A stretch of DNA of 64,000 nucleotides. It comes from Nevskia sp. GTDB taxonomy: Bacteria > Pseudomonadota > Gammaproteobacteria > Nevskiales > Nevskiaceae. Below the pieces are notes generated by a model. That model was not told the DNA's origin. It saw only the letters and a program-made list of their open reading frames with translations, and did not search any database. Positions 1 to 8,029 of this stretch are shown here, one piece after another. How positions within the stretch are numbered: the stretch's first letter is position 1; every line of letters starts with the position of its first letter. Made by a program: the position numbers and the translations under genes. The stretch is from contig NZ_JAKFUM010000005.1 in NCBI RefSeq assembly GCF_021732705.1, positions 29,584-93,583 of the forward strand, in the 5' to 3' direction.

Positions 1-1
1 C

Positions 2-790
2 TGCGGCACGCATTTCGACGGCCACTACTGCCCGCATTGCGGCCAGACCGCGTATGTCGAGACGCCGACGGCGAAGAAGTTCGCAGCCGATCTGATCGAG
101 AAGTACTTCGGCATCGAAGGCCGCCTGCCGCTGACGCTGCGCATGCTGTTCCTGCGGCCGGGCCAGATGACGCGGGACTACCTCGAAGGCCGTCGGCAGC
201 GTTATATCTCGCCACTGCGGCTGTACCTTGCGGCCAGCGTGCTGTTCTTCGTCGGATTGAGTCAGGTGCCGGGGCTCGACATCCGGATCGGCGTCACCGG
301 CATCGAGATCACGACTCTCGGCGTGCGCGAGGCGATGATTGCCGCGACCACCGGCGTCGACGACATCGATCGCCATGTCCGCGCCTTCATGCAGCTGTCG
401 CAGGATGCGCGCAGCCATGTGCTGCGGGACGGCATGATCCGCAATGCGCCGAAAGCGCTGCTGGTGCTGGTGCCCCTGTTCGGCGGGCTGCTGATGGCGC
501 TGTACCCGCGGCGACGCTATGGCGAGCACCTGCTGTTCGCGCTGCATTTCCACAGCTTCGCGTTCCTGCTGCTGCCGATCGGCCTGATTCCGTGGCCGCA
601 GCCGGCGCATGACTGGATCAACAACGCGCTGAATCTGGTGCTGGCCGGCGTGCTGTACGGGATGCTGCGCCGGGTCTACGAGGGCAGCGCCTGGGCCACC
701 GTGCTGCGGCTGGCAGTGATCCTCGCGACGTACGCGGCGGTGATCGCGGCGGCCGCGCTGGCCGGGGTCCTGCTGGCGGTGAACGCATGA
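2..790 (+). CDS. DUF3667 family zinc-ribbon membrane protein (5' truncated)
   Basis: The reading frame is open from the left edge of the window, so the true start lies outside it. The first visible residues form a zinc ribbon (Cys-Gly-Thr-His, then Tyr-Cys-Pro-His-Cys-Gly-Gln). This is followed by the LFLRPGQMTRDYLEGRRQRYISPLRLYL block that marks DUF3667 proteins, then at least three hydrophobic segments near the middle and C-terminus. The family is of unknown function; the likely location is the inner membrane with a cytoplasmic zinc ribbon. The stop codon overlaps the ATG of the next, paralogous gene (ATGA), so the two are translationally coupled and probably arose by duplication. Confidence 0.8.
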   Translation, partial: CGTHFDGHYCPHCGQTAYVETPTAKKFAADLIEKYFGIEGRLPLTLRMLFLRPGQMTRDYLEGRRQRYISPLRLYLAASVLFFVGLSQVPGLDIRIGVTGIEITTLGVREAMIAATTGVDDIDRHVRAFMQLSQDARSHVLRDGMIRNAPKALLVLVPLFGGLLMALYPRRRYGEHLLFALHFHSFAFLLLPIGLIPWPQPAHDWINNALNLVLAGVLYGMLRRVYEGSAWATVLRLAVILATYAAVIAAAALAGVLLAVNA

Positions 791-1779
791 GCAAGCCACG
801 CCCGTTCCTCGGACCGGAGCCCGTCGACGGGCCGTACTGCCGCAACTGCGGCGCCGTGGCCGACATCCACTACTGCCCGGTCTGCGGCCAGGAAACGGCC
901 ATAGAGATGCCGACGGTCGGGCATTTCCTGTCCGAACTGGCCGAACAGACGCTGGCGCTGCAGGGCCAGCTGTGGACGACGCTGATCTCGCTGCTGTTCA
1001 GACCCGGCCAGTTGACGGTCGACTACATCGCCGGTCGCCGCCAGCGCTATGTCCGGCCGTTGCGACTCTATCTGGCGCTCAGCATCGTGTTCTTCGCGAT
1101 CCTGGGCTTCACCGCCAGTCTGTCGCCGGAGCACTTCTTCCCCCGCGGCGAGCGGGCCGAGGCCGCGCAGACGTCGGCTGCGGGGCCGTCCGGCGCAGCG
1201 GCCGCCGAACCAGTGGCCGAGGCTCCGCCGGATGTACCCGCGAGCCCCGAAGCGCCGGTCAAGCCATCCGACCCGGCGGCGGGTTCCGTCGCGGCCAACG
1301 CCGAGAAAGGCGGCTTGACCGTGAACACTGGCTATCCGGCGCTCGATGCCCGGATCCAGGCCCGATTCGACACGCTGAAGGCGCTGCCGGAGGCGGAACT
1401 GTCGGCCACGATCGCCGATGCGCTGTTCTCGTACGCGCCGATCGCGATCTTCTTCACGCTGCCGCTGTTCGCGCTGCTGATCGGCATCGGCTATCTCGGC
1501 CTGCGCCTGAACTATGCGGTGCACCTGCTGTTCGCGATCAATTACCACTCGTTCCTGTTCTTCCTGCTGCTGGTCGAACTGCTGCCGATCCCGAGTCCGG
1601 CGTCGACCCTGCTCGCCCTGACGATTCCTGCCTACCTCACGATCGCGCTGCGCCGTGTCTATGGCGGCGGCTGGGGCGGCACCGCCTTCTTTTCCTTTCT
1701 CGTGCTCATCGTCCACATGATCGTCGTCGCGCTGGTGATGTCCGTTTCAACGCTGCTGACCCTGGCGTTTCCGCTGTGA
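787..1779 (+). CDS. DUF3667 family zinc-ribbon membrane protein, second copy
   Basis: This 330-residue paralogue of the preceding gene has a zinc ribbon near residues 16-37 (CRNCG then YCPVCGQ), the conserved FRPGQLTVDYIAGRRQRY block near residue 75, a first membrane segment at about 93-110, and three or four more hydrophobic segments after residue 220. Between them lies an Ala/Pro-rich linker (about residues 125-175) that the first copy lacks. It starts on an ATG inside the upstream stop (ATGA). Its own stop is overlapped by the GTG of ubiH (GTGA), placing four genes in one coupled unit. The function is unknown; proximity to ubiquinone hydroxylases suggests, but does not show, a role in membrane or quinone biology. 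Confidence 0.82.
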   Translation: MSKPRPFLGPEPVDGPYCRNCGAVADIHYCPVCGQETAIEMPTVGHFLSELAEQTLALQGQLWTTLISLLFRPGQLTVDYIAGRRQRYVRPLRLYLALSIVFFAILGFTASLSPEHFFPRGERAEAAQTSAAGPSGAAAAEPVAEAPPDVPASPEAPVKPSDPAAGSVAANAEKGGLTVNTGYPALDARIQARFDTLKALPEAELSATIADALFSYAPIAIFFTLPLFALLIGIGYLGLRLNYAVHLLFAINYHSFLFFLLLVELLPIPSPASTLLALTIPAYLTIALRRVYGGGWGGTAFFSFLVLIVHMIVVALVMSVSTLLTLAFPL

Positions 1780-2987
1780 ACGCCCCTGCCGAAGCCGGCT
1801 TCGATGTCGCCATCGTCGGCGGTGGCCTGGTCGGCGCGAGTCTTGCGGTGCGGCTGGCCGGCACCGCGCTGCGCGTCGCGCTGATCGAAGCCGCCACGCC
1901 GCCCGCGAGCGCAACGAACTGGGACGAACGCTGCATCGCGTTGAACGACGCCAGCCATCGCATCCTGTCGTCGCTGGGCGTCTGGCCGGCGCTGGCCGCC
2001 GATGCCGAAGCGATCACGGCGACGCATATCTCGGAGAAGGGCCGCTTCGGCAGCACCCGCTTCACGGCGGACGAGGCTGGCCTTGCGGCACTCGGCTACA
2101 ACGTGCCGCTGCGGGCGATCGGTGCCGCGCTGAGCCAGGCGATGGCGAACGCGCCAGACCTCACCGTGCTGCAGCCGGCGCGCGTCACGGCGATCAGCGA
2201 GTCGGCCGACGACGTCGCGCTGACTGTGGTCGATGGCGCGGGCGAGCGCAGGCTGCGCGCGCGGCTGGTGGTCGCGGCCGACGGTGCGCAGTCGAGCATC
2301 CGCGAGCAGCTCGGCCTGATCGCGCAGACCCGTGACTATCACCAACACGCGATCGTCTCAGCCGTGCGCCTGTCGCGCCCGCATCACGGCATGGCCTACG
2401 AGCGCTTCACGCCGGACGGCCCGATGGCGCTGATTCCGAAGCCGGATGACGCCGCGTCGCTGGTCTGGACCGTGCCGAGCGAGCGGGTTGACGACATGCT
2501 GGCGTGGTCGGATGACGACTACCTCGCCGCCGCACAGGCGACGTTCGGCGGCCGTCTGGGCCGCTTCACCGCACTCGGCGCCCGGCGCGGCTGGCCGCTG
2601 GCGCGCGTGATGAGCGACACCCTCGTCGCCGGCCGCACCGTGTTCATCGGCAATGCCGCGCAGAGCCTGCATCCGGTCGCCGCACAGGGCTTCAACCTGG
2701 GCCTGCGCGACGTCGCGAATCTGGCTGAGCGCATCGTCGGCGTGGGCGATTGCGGCGACGAAGTGCTCCTGCGCGACTACGCCGCCACCCGCCGCAGCGA
2801 TCGCGAGCGCGTCTCCGGTTTCACCGATCTGCTGGTCCGCGCGTTCTCGAATCGCACGCCGGGGCTGGCGCAGCTGCGGCACTGGGGGCTGGTGGCGGCC
2901 GATCTGATGCCGCCGGTGCGCGAGGCGCTGCTGCGCCAGCATCTGGGCCACCTCGGCCTGCCGTCCGATGTGCGAGGAGCCGCATGA
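1776..2987 (+). CDS. ubiH: UbiH-type FAD-dependent ubiquinone biosynthesis hydroxylase
   Basis: This 403-residue flavoprotein monooxygenase is expected to hydroxylate the ring of the octaprenyl-phenol intermediate during aerobic ubiquinone synthesis, working with other Ubi proteins at the membrane. The dinucleotide-binding fingerprint VAIVGGGLVG lies at residues 11-20. The second FAD motif (GNAAQSLHP, then GFNLGLRD) lies around residue 292; the His usual in GNAAH is Gln here. The chosen GTG at 1776 overlaps the upstream stop by four bases, and the encoded N-terminus fits the family length. The next gene is a second member of the same family, again with an ATGA overlap. Assignment to UbiH rather than another paralogue is by overall resemblance only. 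Confidence 0.82.
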   Translation: MNAPAEAGFDVAIVGGGLVGASLAVRLAGTALRVALIEAATPPASATNWDERCIALNDASHRILSSLGVWPALAADAEAITATHISEKGRFGSTRFTADEAGLAALGYNVPLRAIGAALSQAMANAPDLTVLQPARVTAISESADDVALTVVDGAGERRLRARLVVAADGAQSSIREQLGLIAQTRDYHQHAIVSAVRLSRPHHGMAYERFTPDGPMALIPKPDDAASLVWTVPSERVDDMLAWSDDDYLAAAQATFGGRLGRFTALGARRGWPLARVMSDTLVAGRTVFIGNAAQSLHPVAAQGFNLGLRDVANLAERIVGVGDCGDEVLLRDYAATRRSDRERVSGFTDLLVRAFSNRTPGLAQLRHWGLVAADLMPPVREALLRQHLGHLGLPSDVRGAA

Positions 2988-4171
2988 ACGCCGCGACCTC
3001 ACTCGATATTGCCGTCGTGGGTGGCGGCCCGGTCGGCGCCGTCGCGGCTCTGGCGCTGCGCGATGCCGGTTTTTCGGTCGCAATGGTCGAACGCGGCCCG
3101 CCACCGCGGCCATTCGATCCGGCGCGCTACGACGCACGGGTGTACGCGATCGCCCCGGCATCGGCCCGGCTGCTCGAATCGCTCGGCGTCTGGCCGGCCA
3201 TTGCCGCCGCCCGGATCAGCCCGTACGGCCGGATGCAGGTCTGGGAGCGCGCGGCCGAACTCGGGCTGCGCTTCGATGCCACCGACAGCGGCCACGCCGC
3301 CCTCGGCTGGATCATCGAGCAGGGCTTGATCGTTGCGGCCGCGTGGCAGGAGCTAGGCGATCTGCCGTGTCACGCTGGGGTGGACGCCGAGTCGGTGCGG
3401 TGGCCGGAGGACGATGGCGAATGCCCGACCTTGCGCTTGAGCAACGGCGTCGAACTGAGGCCGCGTCTGATCGTCGCGGCCGACGGTGCGGATTCTCCGC
3501 TGCGCGCGCAGGCCGGCATCGACGTCACGACCTGGACCTACGCGCAGCGCGCCATCGTGGCGCAAGTGCAGGTTTCCGATGCGCGACCGGCGACCGCCTA
3601 TCAACGCTTCCTGCCGACCGGGCCGCTGGCCTTCCTGCCGCAGTCCGACGGTCGGCATTCGATCGTCTGGTCGGCCGACACCGACCGTGCCGACGACCTG
3701 CTGGCGCTCGATGACGCCGCGTTTGCGGCGGAACTCGGCGAAGCCAGCCAGTACGCGCTCGGCGACGTGCTGGAAGTGTCGTCGCGTCAGGCGTTCCCGC
3801 TGCGGCTGCTGCATGCCGCCGACTATCACCGGCCGGGGCTGGTGCTGGTCGGCGATGCCGCGCATGCGATTCATCCGTTGGCCGGGCAGGGCGCGAACCT
3901 CGGTTTCGCCGATGTCGCGCAACTGGCGGCCACGTTGTCCTCCGCCCGCGATGCGGGCCGGGACTGGTCCGCGCCGCGGACGCTGTCGGCGTATGCCCGG
4001 GCGCGCAAGGCCGGCAATCTCGAAATGCTGGCGCTGACCGACGGCCTTTATCGCGGGTTTGGCCTGAAGCTGCCGCTGCTGCGCGATCTGCTCGGCGTCG
4101 GTCTGGAAGCGGTCAACCGCATTCCGCCGCTGAAGGGGCTGCTGGCGCAGCAGGCCACCGCCCGGCGTTGA
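2984..4171 (+). CDS. UbiH/UbiF/VisC family FAD-dependent hydroxylase
   Basis: This 395-residue flavin monooxygenase is most likely the second ring hydroxylase of ubiquinone synthesis (UbiI/VisC, UbiF or a broad-range relative). The FAD fingerprint IAVVGGGPVG spans residues 9-18, and the canonical GDAAHAIHPLAGQGANLG motif begins at about residue 290. The ATG lies within the stop of ubiH (ATGA). Two adjacent paralogues with different second motifs suggest division of labour between ring positions, but which position each attacks cannot be read from the sequence. No further coding sequence follows before the glycine riboswitch promoter at about 4240. Confidence 0.8.
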   Translation: MNAATSLDIAVVGGGPVGAVAALALRDAGFSVAMVERGPPPRPFDPARYDARVYAIAPASARLLESLGVWPAIAAARISPYGRMQVWERAAELGLRFDATDSGHAALGWIIEQGLIVAAAWQELGDLPCHAGVDAESVRWPEDDGECPTLRLSNGVELRPRLIVAADGADSPLRAQAGIDVTTWTYAQRAIVAQVQVSDARPATAYQRFLPTGPLAFLPQSDGRHSIVWSADTDRADDLLALDDAAFAAELGEASQYALGDVLEVSSRQAFPLRLLHAADYHRPGLVLVGDAAHAIHPLAGQGANLGFADVAQLAATLSSARDAGRDWSAPRTLSAYARARKAGNLEMLALTDGLYRGFGLKLPLLRDLLGVGLEAVNRIPPLKGLLAQQATARR

Positions 4172-4239
4172 CGCGAACCGGACGCGGCGTGGCGCGGCGT
4201 CAACGCGCTGATCCGGTCGACAAACGTGCGCCATATGTC

Positions 4240-4268
4240 TCGCCATTCCGAAAGTCTGCCGTTATAGT
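4240..4268 (+). promoter_or_regulatory. Sigma-70-like promoter of the glycine riboswitch and gcv genes
   Basis: TCGCCA (4240-4245) and TATAGT (4263-4268) are separated by exactly 17 bases. The predicted transcript start is near 4275, a few bases before the first helix of the riboswitch (4282). The -35 matches the consensus at four of six positions and the -10 at five of six. Position and spacing support it; there is no experimental evidence. Confidence 0.55.
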
Positions 4269-4281
4269 TGCACTGCAACAA

Positions 4282-4480
4282 GCATCGCGCGAGAGACCGC
4301 CGGAAACGGCGGCACCGAAGGCGCAAATCCGCCCGGAATCGCTCAGGTAAAAGGAGCGCGATGCCTCCAGACCGCAAGGTCTGGGCAAACTCTGGAGAGC
4401 AGCCGCGCGGCTTGCGGCTCACCGATGGGGCAAGTGCCGGATTCCGGCCCTGAACTCTCAGGTTCAATGGACAGAGGGGC
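4282..4480 (+). promoter_or_regulatory. Tandem glycine riboswitch (two aptamers)
   Basis: Two consecutive glycine aptamers can be drawn. Aptamer I has a perfect nine-base-pair P1 (GCATCGCGC at 4282-4290 with GCGCGATGC at 4356-4364) and the conserved GAGAGACC, CACCGAAGG-GCAAA and CTCAGGTAAAAGGA blocks. Aptamer II is closed by CTCTG (4390-4394) with CAGAG (4472-4476) and has GGAGAGC, CACCGATGGGGCAA and CTCTCAGG-CAATGGACAG. The two-aptamer arrangement is the classic glycine sensor that turns on glycine cleavage genes, consistent with gcvT downstream. The linker (4365-4389) carries an extra stem, CCAGACC-GCAA-GGTCTGG (4367-4384), capped by a GNRA-type tetraloop. Confidence 0.93.
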
Positions 4481-4482
4481 GA

Positions 4483-4520
4483 GAAGCCAAGGTTTTGCGA
4501 GCACGGCTCGCATTGGCTTC
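4483..4520 (+). promoter_or_regulatory. Long stem-loop just after aptamer II, candidate expression platform
   Basis: GAAGCCAA (4483-4490) pairs with TTGGCTTC (4513-4520). TGCGAGC (4496-4502) pairs with GCTCGCA (4506-4512) across a three-base loop. Together they give 15 base pairs interrupted by a five-base GGTTT bulge. It begins a few bases after the second aptamer closes. There is no T-run after it, so it is not a standard intrinsic terminator. The inner core GCGAGC-N3-GCTCGC also occurs in the repeats between nuoL and nuoK. Confidence 0.5.
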
Positions 4521-4526
4521 GAGCGC

Positions 4527-4596
4527 CGTAGCGAAGCGAAGGCCGGAGCGCCGGTTCAATTCAATGCACCTTCAAGCGTCTTCCCGCACGGAAGCG
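4527..4596 (+). repeat. 70-bp direct repeat, copy 1, in the gcvT leader
   Basis: This copy runs from CGTAGCGAAGCGAAGGCC to CGGAAGCG and is repeated 117 bp downstream with about seven differences. It contains CCGG-AGCG-CCGG and an imperfect CTTCCC-GCA-CGGAAG inverted pair. It lies in the roughly 350-base stretch between the riboswitch and gcvT, which has no convincing gene of its own. Confidence 0.75.
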
Positions 4597-4643
4597 TTCC
4601 TGTCAGAAGCGTATTGACTCGGACCGACGTCGGACGAGCGTCG

Positions 4644-4713
4644 CGTAGCGAAGCGAAGGCCGGAGCACCGGTTCACTTCGATGCACCTTCCAGCGTCTTC
4701 CGGCACGGAAGCG
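4644..4713 (+). repeat. 70-bp direct repeat, copy 2, in the gcvT leader
   Basis: This is the second copy of the repeat at 4527-4596. Here the 3' inverted pair is perfect (CTTCCG-GCA-CGGAAG, about 4697-4711), while the CCGG pair has one change in the loop. Changes that preserve one stem hint at an RNA or DNA hairpin, but two copies are too few to prove covariation. Confidence 0.75.
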
Positions 4714-4830
4714 CGGGGCTCAAGGCGCATCGAACGGGATCAGCGACGACCCCGCTTCAAGCGCCGCAGCAACTCGAAGAACCGCACGCAGGTCATTGAC
4801 CTGGCAGAGGTTTCAAGAGCGGAAGCGGCC

Positions 4831-6045
4831 ATGACCATCGCACCACCGGGCCCATCACGGATCATGCTGAAACAGACTGCACTGCACGCCGACCACGTTC
4901 GACTGGGCGCCAAGCTCGTCGACTTCGCCGGCTGGGACATGCCGATCCAGTATGCGTCGCAGCTCGACGAGCACCATGCGGTGCGTCAGTCCGCCGGCAT
5001 GTTCGATGTCGCGCACATGAGCGCGATCGACCTGCACGGCACCCGCACCCGCGAATTCCTGCGTCACCTGCTGGCCAACGACGTGGCCAAGCTGAAGCCG
5101 ACCGGCACGGCCCCCGCCGATGCCGGCATCGGCGTCGGTAAGGCCCCCATCGATGCCGGAATCGGCATCGGTAAAGCCCCCATCGATGCCGGTATCGGCA
5201 TCGGTAAAGCTCTGTACAGCTGCATGCTGAACCCGCAGGCCGGCGTGATCGACGACCTGATCGTCTATTTCGTGACCGAAGACGCTTTTCGTCTCGTCGT
5301 CAACGCCGGCACCACCGACAAGGATCTGGCGTGGATCCGGCAACAGGCTGCCGCCTTCGCCGTCGACGTTCGCCATCGGTCGGATCTCGGGATTCTTGCG
5401 GTGCAGGGTCCGGACGCCCGCGCGAAGGTCGATGCGCTGCTGCCGTCAGCACTGCGGTCCGCCACGGCGGCGTTGACACCGTTCAGTGCTGCATGGTCCG
5501 GCGATCTGTTCGTCGGCCGTACCGGCTATTCGGGCGAAGACGGCTACGAGCTGATCCTGCCGCATGCCGACCTCGTGGCGCTGTGGGGCGAATTGCTGGT
5601 CGCCGGCGTGAAGCCTTGCGGCCTTGGCGCGCGCGATACCCTGCGGCTCGAAGCCGGCATGAACCTGTATGGGCAGGACATGGACGAATCGGTCAGCCCG
5701 ATCGAGTGCGGCCTGGCCTGGACCGTGTCGTTCGCCGATGCCGATCGCGATTTCATGGGCCGCACGGCACTCGAGGCGCAGCGCGAGTCGGCACCGCGCA
5801 AGGCGGTCAGCCTCGTGCTCGAAGGCCGCGGCGTGCTGCGCGCGCACATGCCGGTTCGCGCGGCGAATGGCGCCGTGGGCGAGACCACCAGCGGCGGCTA
5901 TGCGCCGACGATGAAAGGCTCGATCGCGATGGCGCGCATGCCCGGTGTGGCCCAGGGTCCCTACGAAGTCGAGGTCCGTGGCCAGTGGCTGCCGACTCGC
6001 GAGGTCAAGGCCCCGTTCGTGCGCCACGGCAAGGTGCTGGTCTGA
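4831..6045 (+). CDS. gcvT: Glycine cleavage system T protein (aminomethyltransferase)
   Basis: GcvT takes the aminomethyl group from lipoyl-GcvH, transfers the one-carbon unit to tetrahydrofolate and releases ammonia. The 404-residue product has typical family blocks: [49 protein letters not shown] and [13 protein letters not shown]. The ATG at 4831 has a weak GGAAG five bases upstream; an in-frame ATG at 4864 is the alternative start, because family similarity begins at LKQTALH. The protein is about 40 residues longer than E. coli GcvT, mainly through three tandem 11-residue repeats at residues 94-126. It is the first gene under the glycine riboswitch and is followed by gcvH. Confidence 0.95.
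   Translation: MTIAPPGPSRIMLKQTALHADHVRLGAKLVDFAGWDMPIQYASQLDEHHAVRQSAGMFDVAHMSAIDLHGTRTREFLRHLLANDVAKLKPTGTAPADAGIGVGKAPIDAGIGIGKAPIDAGIGIGKALYSCMLNPQAGVIDDLIVYFVTEDAFRLVVNAGTTDKDLAWIRQQAAAFAVDVRHRSDLGILAVQGPDARAKVDALLPSALRSATAALTPFSAAWSGDLFVGRTGYSGEDGYELILPHADLVALWGELLVAGVKPCGLGARDTLRLEAGMNLYGQDMDESVSPIECGLAWTVSFADADRDFMGRTALEAQRESAPRKAVSLVLEGRGVLRAHMPVRAANGAVGETTSGGYAPTMKGSIAMARMPGVAQGPYEVEVRGQWLPTREVKAPFVRHGKVLV
5110..5208 (+). repeat. Three 33-bp tandem repeats inside gcvT
   Basis: The units are 5110-5142, 5143-5175 and 5176-5208. Each encodes an 11-residue block of the form APxDAGIGxGK. Units 2 and 3 differ by a single base (GGA or GGT); unit 1 differs at a few more positions. The repeat keeps frame and ends in the Lys that precedes the conserved ALYSC motif. 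It therefore looks like repeated duplication of the loop before that motif. Confidence 0.95.
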
Positions 6046-6151
6046 GCCCGACCCCTGATACCCCGCGCCCGATGTCCCGTCGTGCGCCTGTTTCCGCTAC
6101 TCCGCAGACTGCCTTTCCACCGCAGCACCTCCACATCCTGACGAGTTCCCG

Positions 6152-6535
6152 ATGAGCAAGACGCCTGCCGACCTGAAGTACGCCAAGTCCCACGAATGGG
6201 TGAAGACGCTGCCGGATGGCACCTTGCTGATCGGCATCACCGATCACGCACAGGCCGCGCTTGGCGATCTCGTGTTCGTCGAAACCCCGAAGGTCGGACG
6301 CAAGCTGGCGGCGGGCGAGGCCTGCTGCGTGGTCGAGTCGGTCAAGGCCGCGAGCGATGTCTACGCCCCGGTCGCCGGCACCGTGATCGAGACCAACGAC
6401 GCGCTCGGCGAGAACCCGGAACGGGTCAACGACGCGCCGTACGACGGTGGCTGGCTGTGGAAGCTGCAGCCGGACAACGTCGCCGATGTCGCCGGCCTGC
6501 TCGATGCCGACGGCTACGTCGCCACCTTGTCGTGA
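6152..6535 (+). CDS. gcvH: Glycine cleavage system H protein
   Basis: This 127-residue lipoyl carrier shuttles the aminomethyl group between the P, T and L proteins. The lipoylation site is Lys65 in the VESVKAASDVYAP motif, and the SHEWV and GITDHAQAALGDLVFVE blocks are canonical. The length matches the family. It starts about 106 bases after gcvT. The intervening stretch shows no terminator, so co-transcription with gcvT under riboswitch control is likely. Confidence 0.97.
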   Translation: MSKTPADLKYAKSHEWVKTLPDGTLLIGITDHAQAALGDLVFVETPKVGRKLAAGEACCVVESVKAASDVYAPVAGTVIETNDALGENPERVNDAPYDGGWLWKLQPDNVADVAGLLDADGYVATLS

Positions 6536-6625
6536 GGTGGCGGGCGTGACCGGTACGGCGAAAAAGCCGATGCCCCACGCCACCGACCCACGCTTCAATC
6601 CTCACGCGTAACACCTGCCGATCCC

Positions 6626-8002
6626 ATGCCTTTCATTCCTCATACCGAAACCGATATCGCCGAGATGCTGGCCACGATCGGCGCGCCGAGCATCGATGCC
6701 CTGTTCGGCGAGATTCCGACCGAACTGCGCTGCAAGGGCCTGTCGAAAGTGCCGCCACGGGCGTCGGAGATGGACATCGCCCGCGTCATGCACGGCCGTG
6801 CGGCGCAGGACGGCGCGCTGCTGAACTTCTGCGGCGCCGGGGCCTACGAGCACCACATTCCGGCGGCGGTCTGGGAAATCACCACGCGCGGCGAGTTCTA
6901 CTCGGCGTACACGCCGTATCAGGCCGAGGCCAGTCAGGGCACCCTGCAGTTGCTGTACGAATACCAGTCGATGATGTGCGCGCTGACCGGCATGGACGTC
7001 TCGAACGCCTCGATGTACGACGGCGCCTCGGCCCTCGCGGAAGCACTGCTGATGGCAGTGCGCGCGAACAGCGTCAACAGCAGTGGCCGTGTGCTGATGC
7101 CGCAGGCCGTGCATCCGTTCTATCGCGAGGTCGTGGCGTCGATCACCGAGGCGCAGGGCATCGTGCCGGTGCCGCTGGCGTTCGATCCGAAGACCGGCGC
7201 GACGCTGGTCGAGCCGCTCAAGGCGTTTGAGGGGCAGGGCATCACCGCCGTCGTCATCGCCCAGCCGAACTTCTTCGGCACGCTGGAAGACGTCGATGCG
7301 ATCACCGACTGGGCGCACGCCAACGGCGCGCTGGTCGTCGCCGTGGTCAATCCGGTGTCGCTGGCCCTGCTGAAGCCGCCGGGCGAGTGGGGTAGCAAGG
7401 GTGCCGACATCGTCTGCGGCGAGGGCCAGCCGCTCGGCGCGCCGCTGTCATCCGGCGGGCCGTACTTCGGCTTCCTGACCGCCAGGCAGCAGTTCGTCCG
7501 TCAGATGCCGGGCCGCATCGTCGGCCGCACGGTCGATCTCGACGGCAAGCCGGGCTTCACCCTGACCCTGCAGGCGCGCGAGCAGCACATCCGTCGCAGC
7601 AAGGCGACGTCGAACATCTGCACCAACCAGGGCCTGCTGGTCACCGCCGCGACCATCCACATGAGCCTGCTCGGGCCGGAAGGGCTCGAAAGCGTGGCCG
7701 CCCATTCGATGGCGAATACCGAAGCGCTGGTCGCCAGGCTCACCGCGATTCCGGGCGTCGAACTCGCGTTCAGCGGCGACCGCTTCCACGAAGCGGTCGT
7801 CCGCCTGCCGCAGCCAGTCGAACCCGTGCTCGCGGCACTGGCGCAGCGCGGCATCCTCGGCGGTTTCGACCTGTCGCGCCATTACCCGGAACTGGGACAG
7901 GCCCTGCTGGTCTGTGCCACCGAAACCCGCACGGCTGCGGATCTCGATACCTACGCTGACGCCCTGCGCGCCGTTCTTGGCGCTGGGCTGACGCACCACT
8001 GA
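6626..8002 (+). CDS. gcvPA: Glycine dehydrogenase (decarboxylating) subunit 1
   Basis: This 458-residue protein corresponds to the N-terminal half of the P protein. It begins with the typical [13 protein letters not shown] sequence and contains [28 protein letters not shown] and the [11 protein letters not shown] segment near the C-terminus. Together with GcvPB it forms the heterotetrameric PLP enzyme that decarboxylates glycine and loads the aminomethyl group on GcvH. The split P protein is typical of many bacteria and archaea but not of E. coli. gcvPB lies three genes downstream, separated by tpx and a lipoprotein gene. Confidence 0.96.
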   Translation: MPFIPHTETDIAEMLATIGAPSIDALFGEIPTELRCKGLSKVPPRASEMDIARVMHGRAAQDGALLNFCGAGAYEHHIPAAVWEITTRGEFYSAYTPYQAEASQGTLQLLYEYQSMMCALTGMDVSNASMYDGASALAEALLMAVRANSVNSSGRVLMPQAVHPFYREVVASITEAQGIVPVPLAFDPKTGATLVEPLKAFEGQGITAVVIAQPNFFGTLEDVDAITDWAHANGALVVAVVNPVSLALLKPPGEWGSKGADIVCGEGQPLGAPLSSGGPYFGFLTARQQFVRQMPGRIVGRTVDLDGKPGFTLTLQAREQHIRRSKATSNICTNQGLLVTAATIHMSLLGPEGLESVAAHSMANTEALVARLTAIPGVELAFSGDRFHEAVVRLPQPVEPVLAALAQRGILGGFDLSRHYPELGQALLVCATETRTAADLDTYADALRAVLGAGLTHH

Positions 8003-8029
8003 CAACCACAACAACGAGGAGATGCACCG

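Noticed and set aside
676..1716. Long antisense open frames opposite conserved genes (this one and many like it, e.g. 22579-26481 minus, 37904-40780 plus).
   Set aside because: They are Arg/Ala/Gly/Gln-rich shadows produced by high GC on the strand opposite well-supported genes, with no recognisable domain or ribosome binding site.
972..1775. N-terminal extension of the ubiH frame back to 972.
   Set aside because: It overlaps the DUF3667 gene in another frame, has shadow-like composition, and the family match begins at the GTG at 1776.
4527..4713. The leader repeats as a CRISPR array.
   Set aside because: There are only two copies, 70 bp long and imperfect, with a single spacer and no cas genes anywhere in the window.
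4681..4830. Upstream extension of the gcvT frame to 4681.
   Set aside because: It runs through the 70-bp repeat, encodes no family sequence, and GcvT similarity starts only after 4831.
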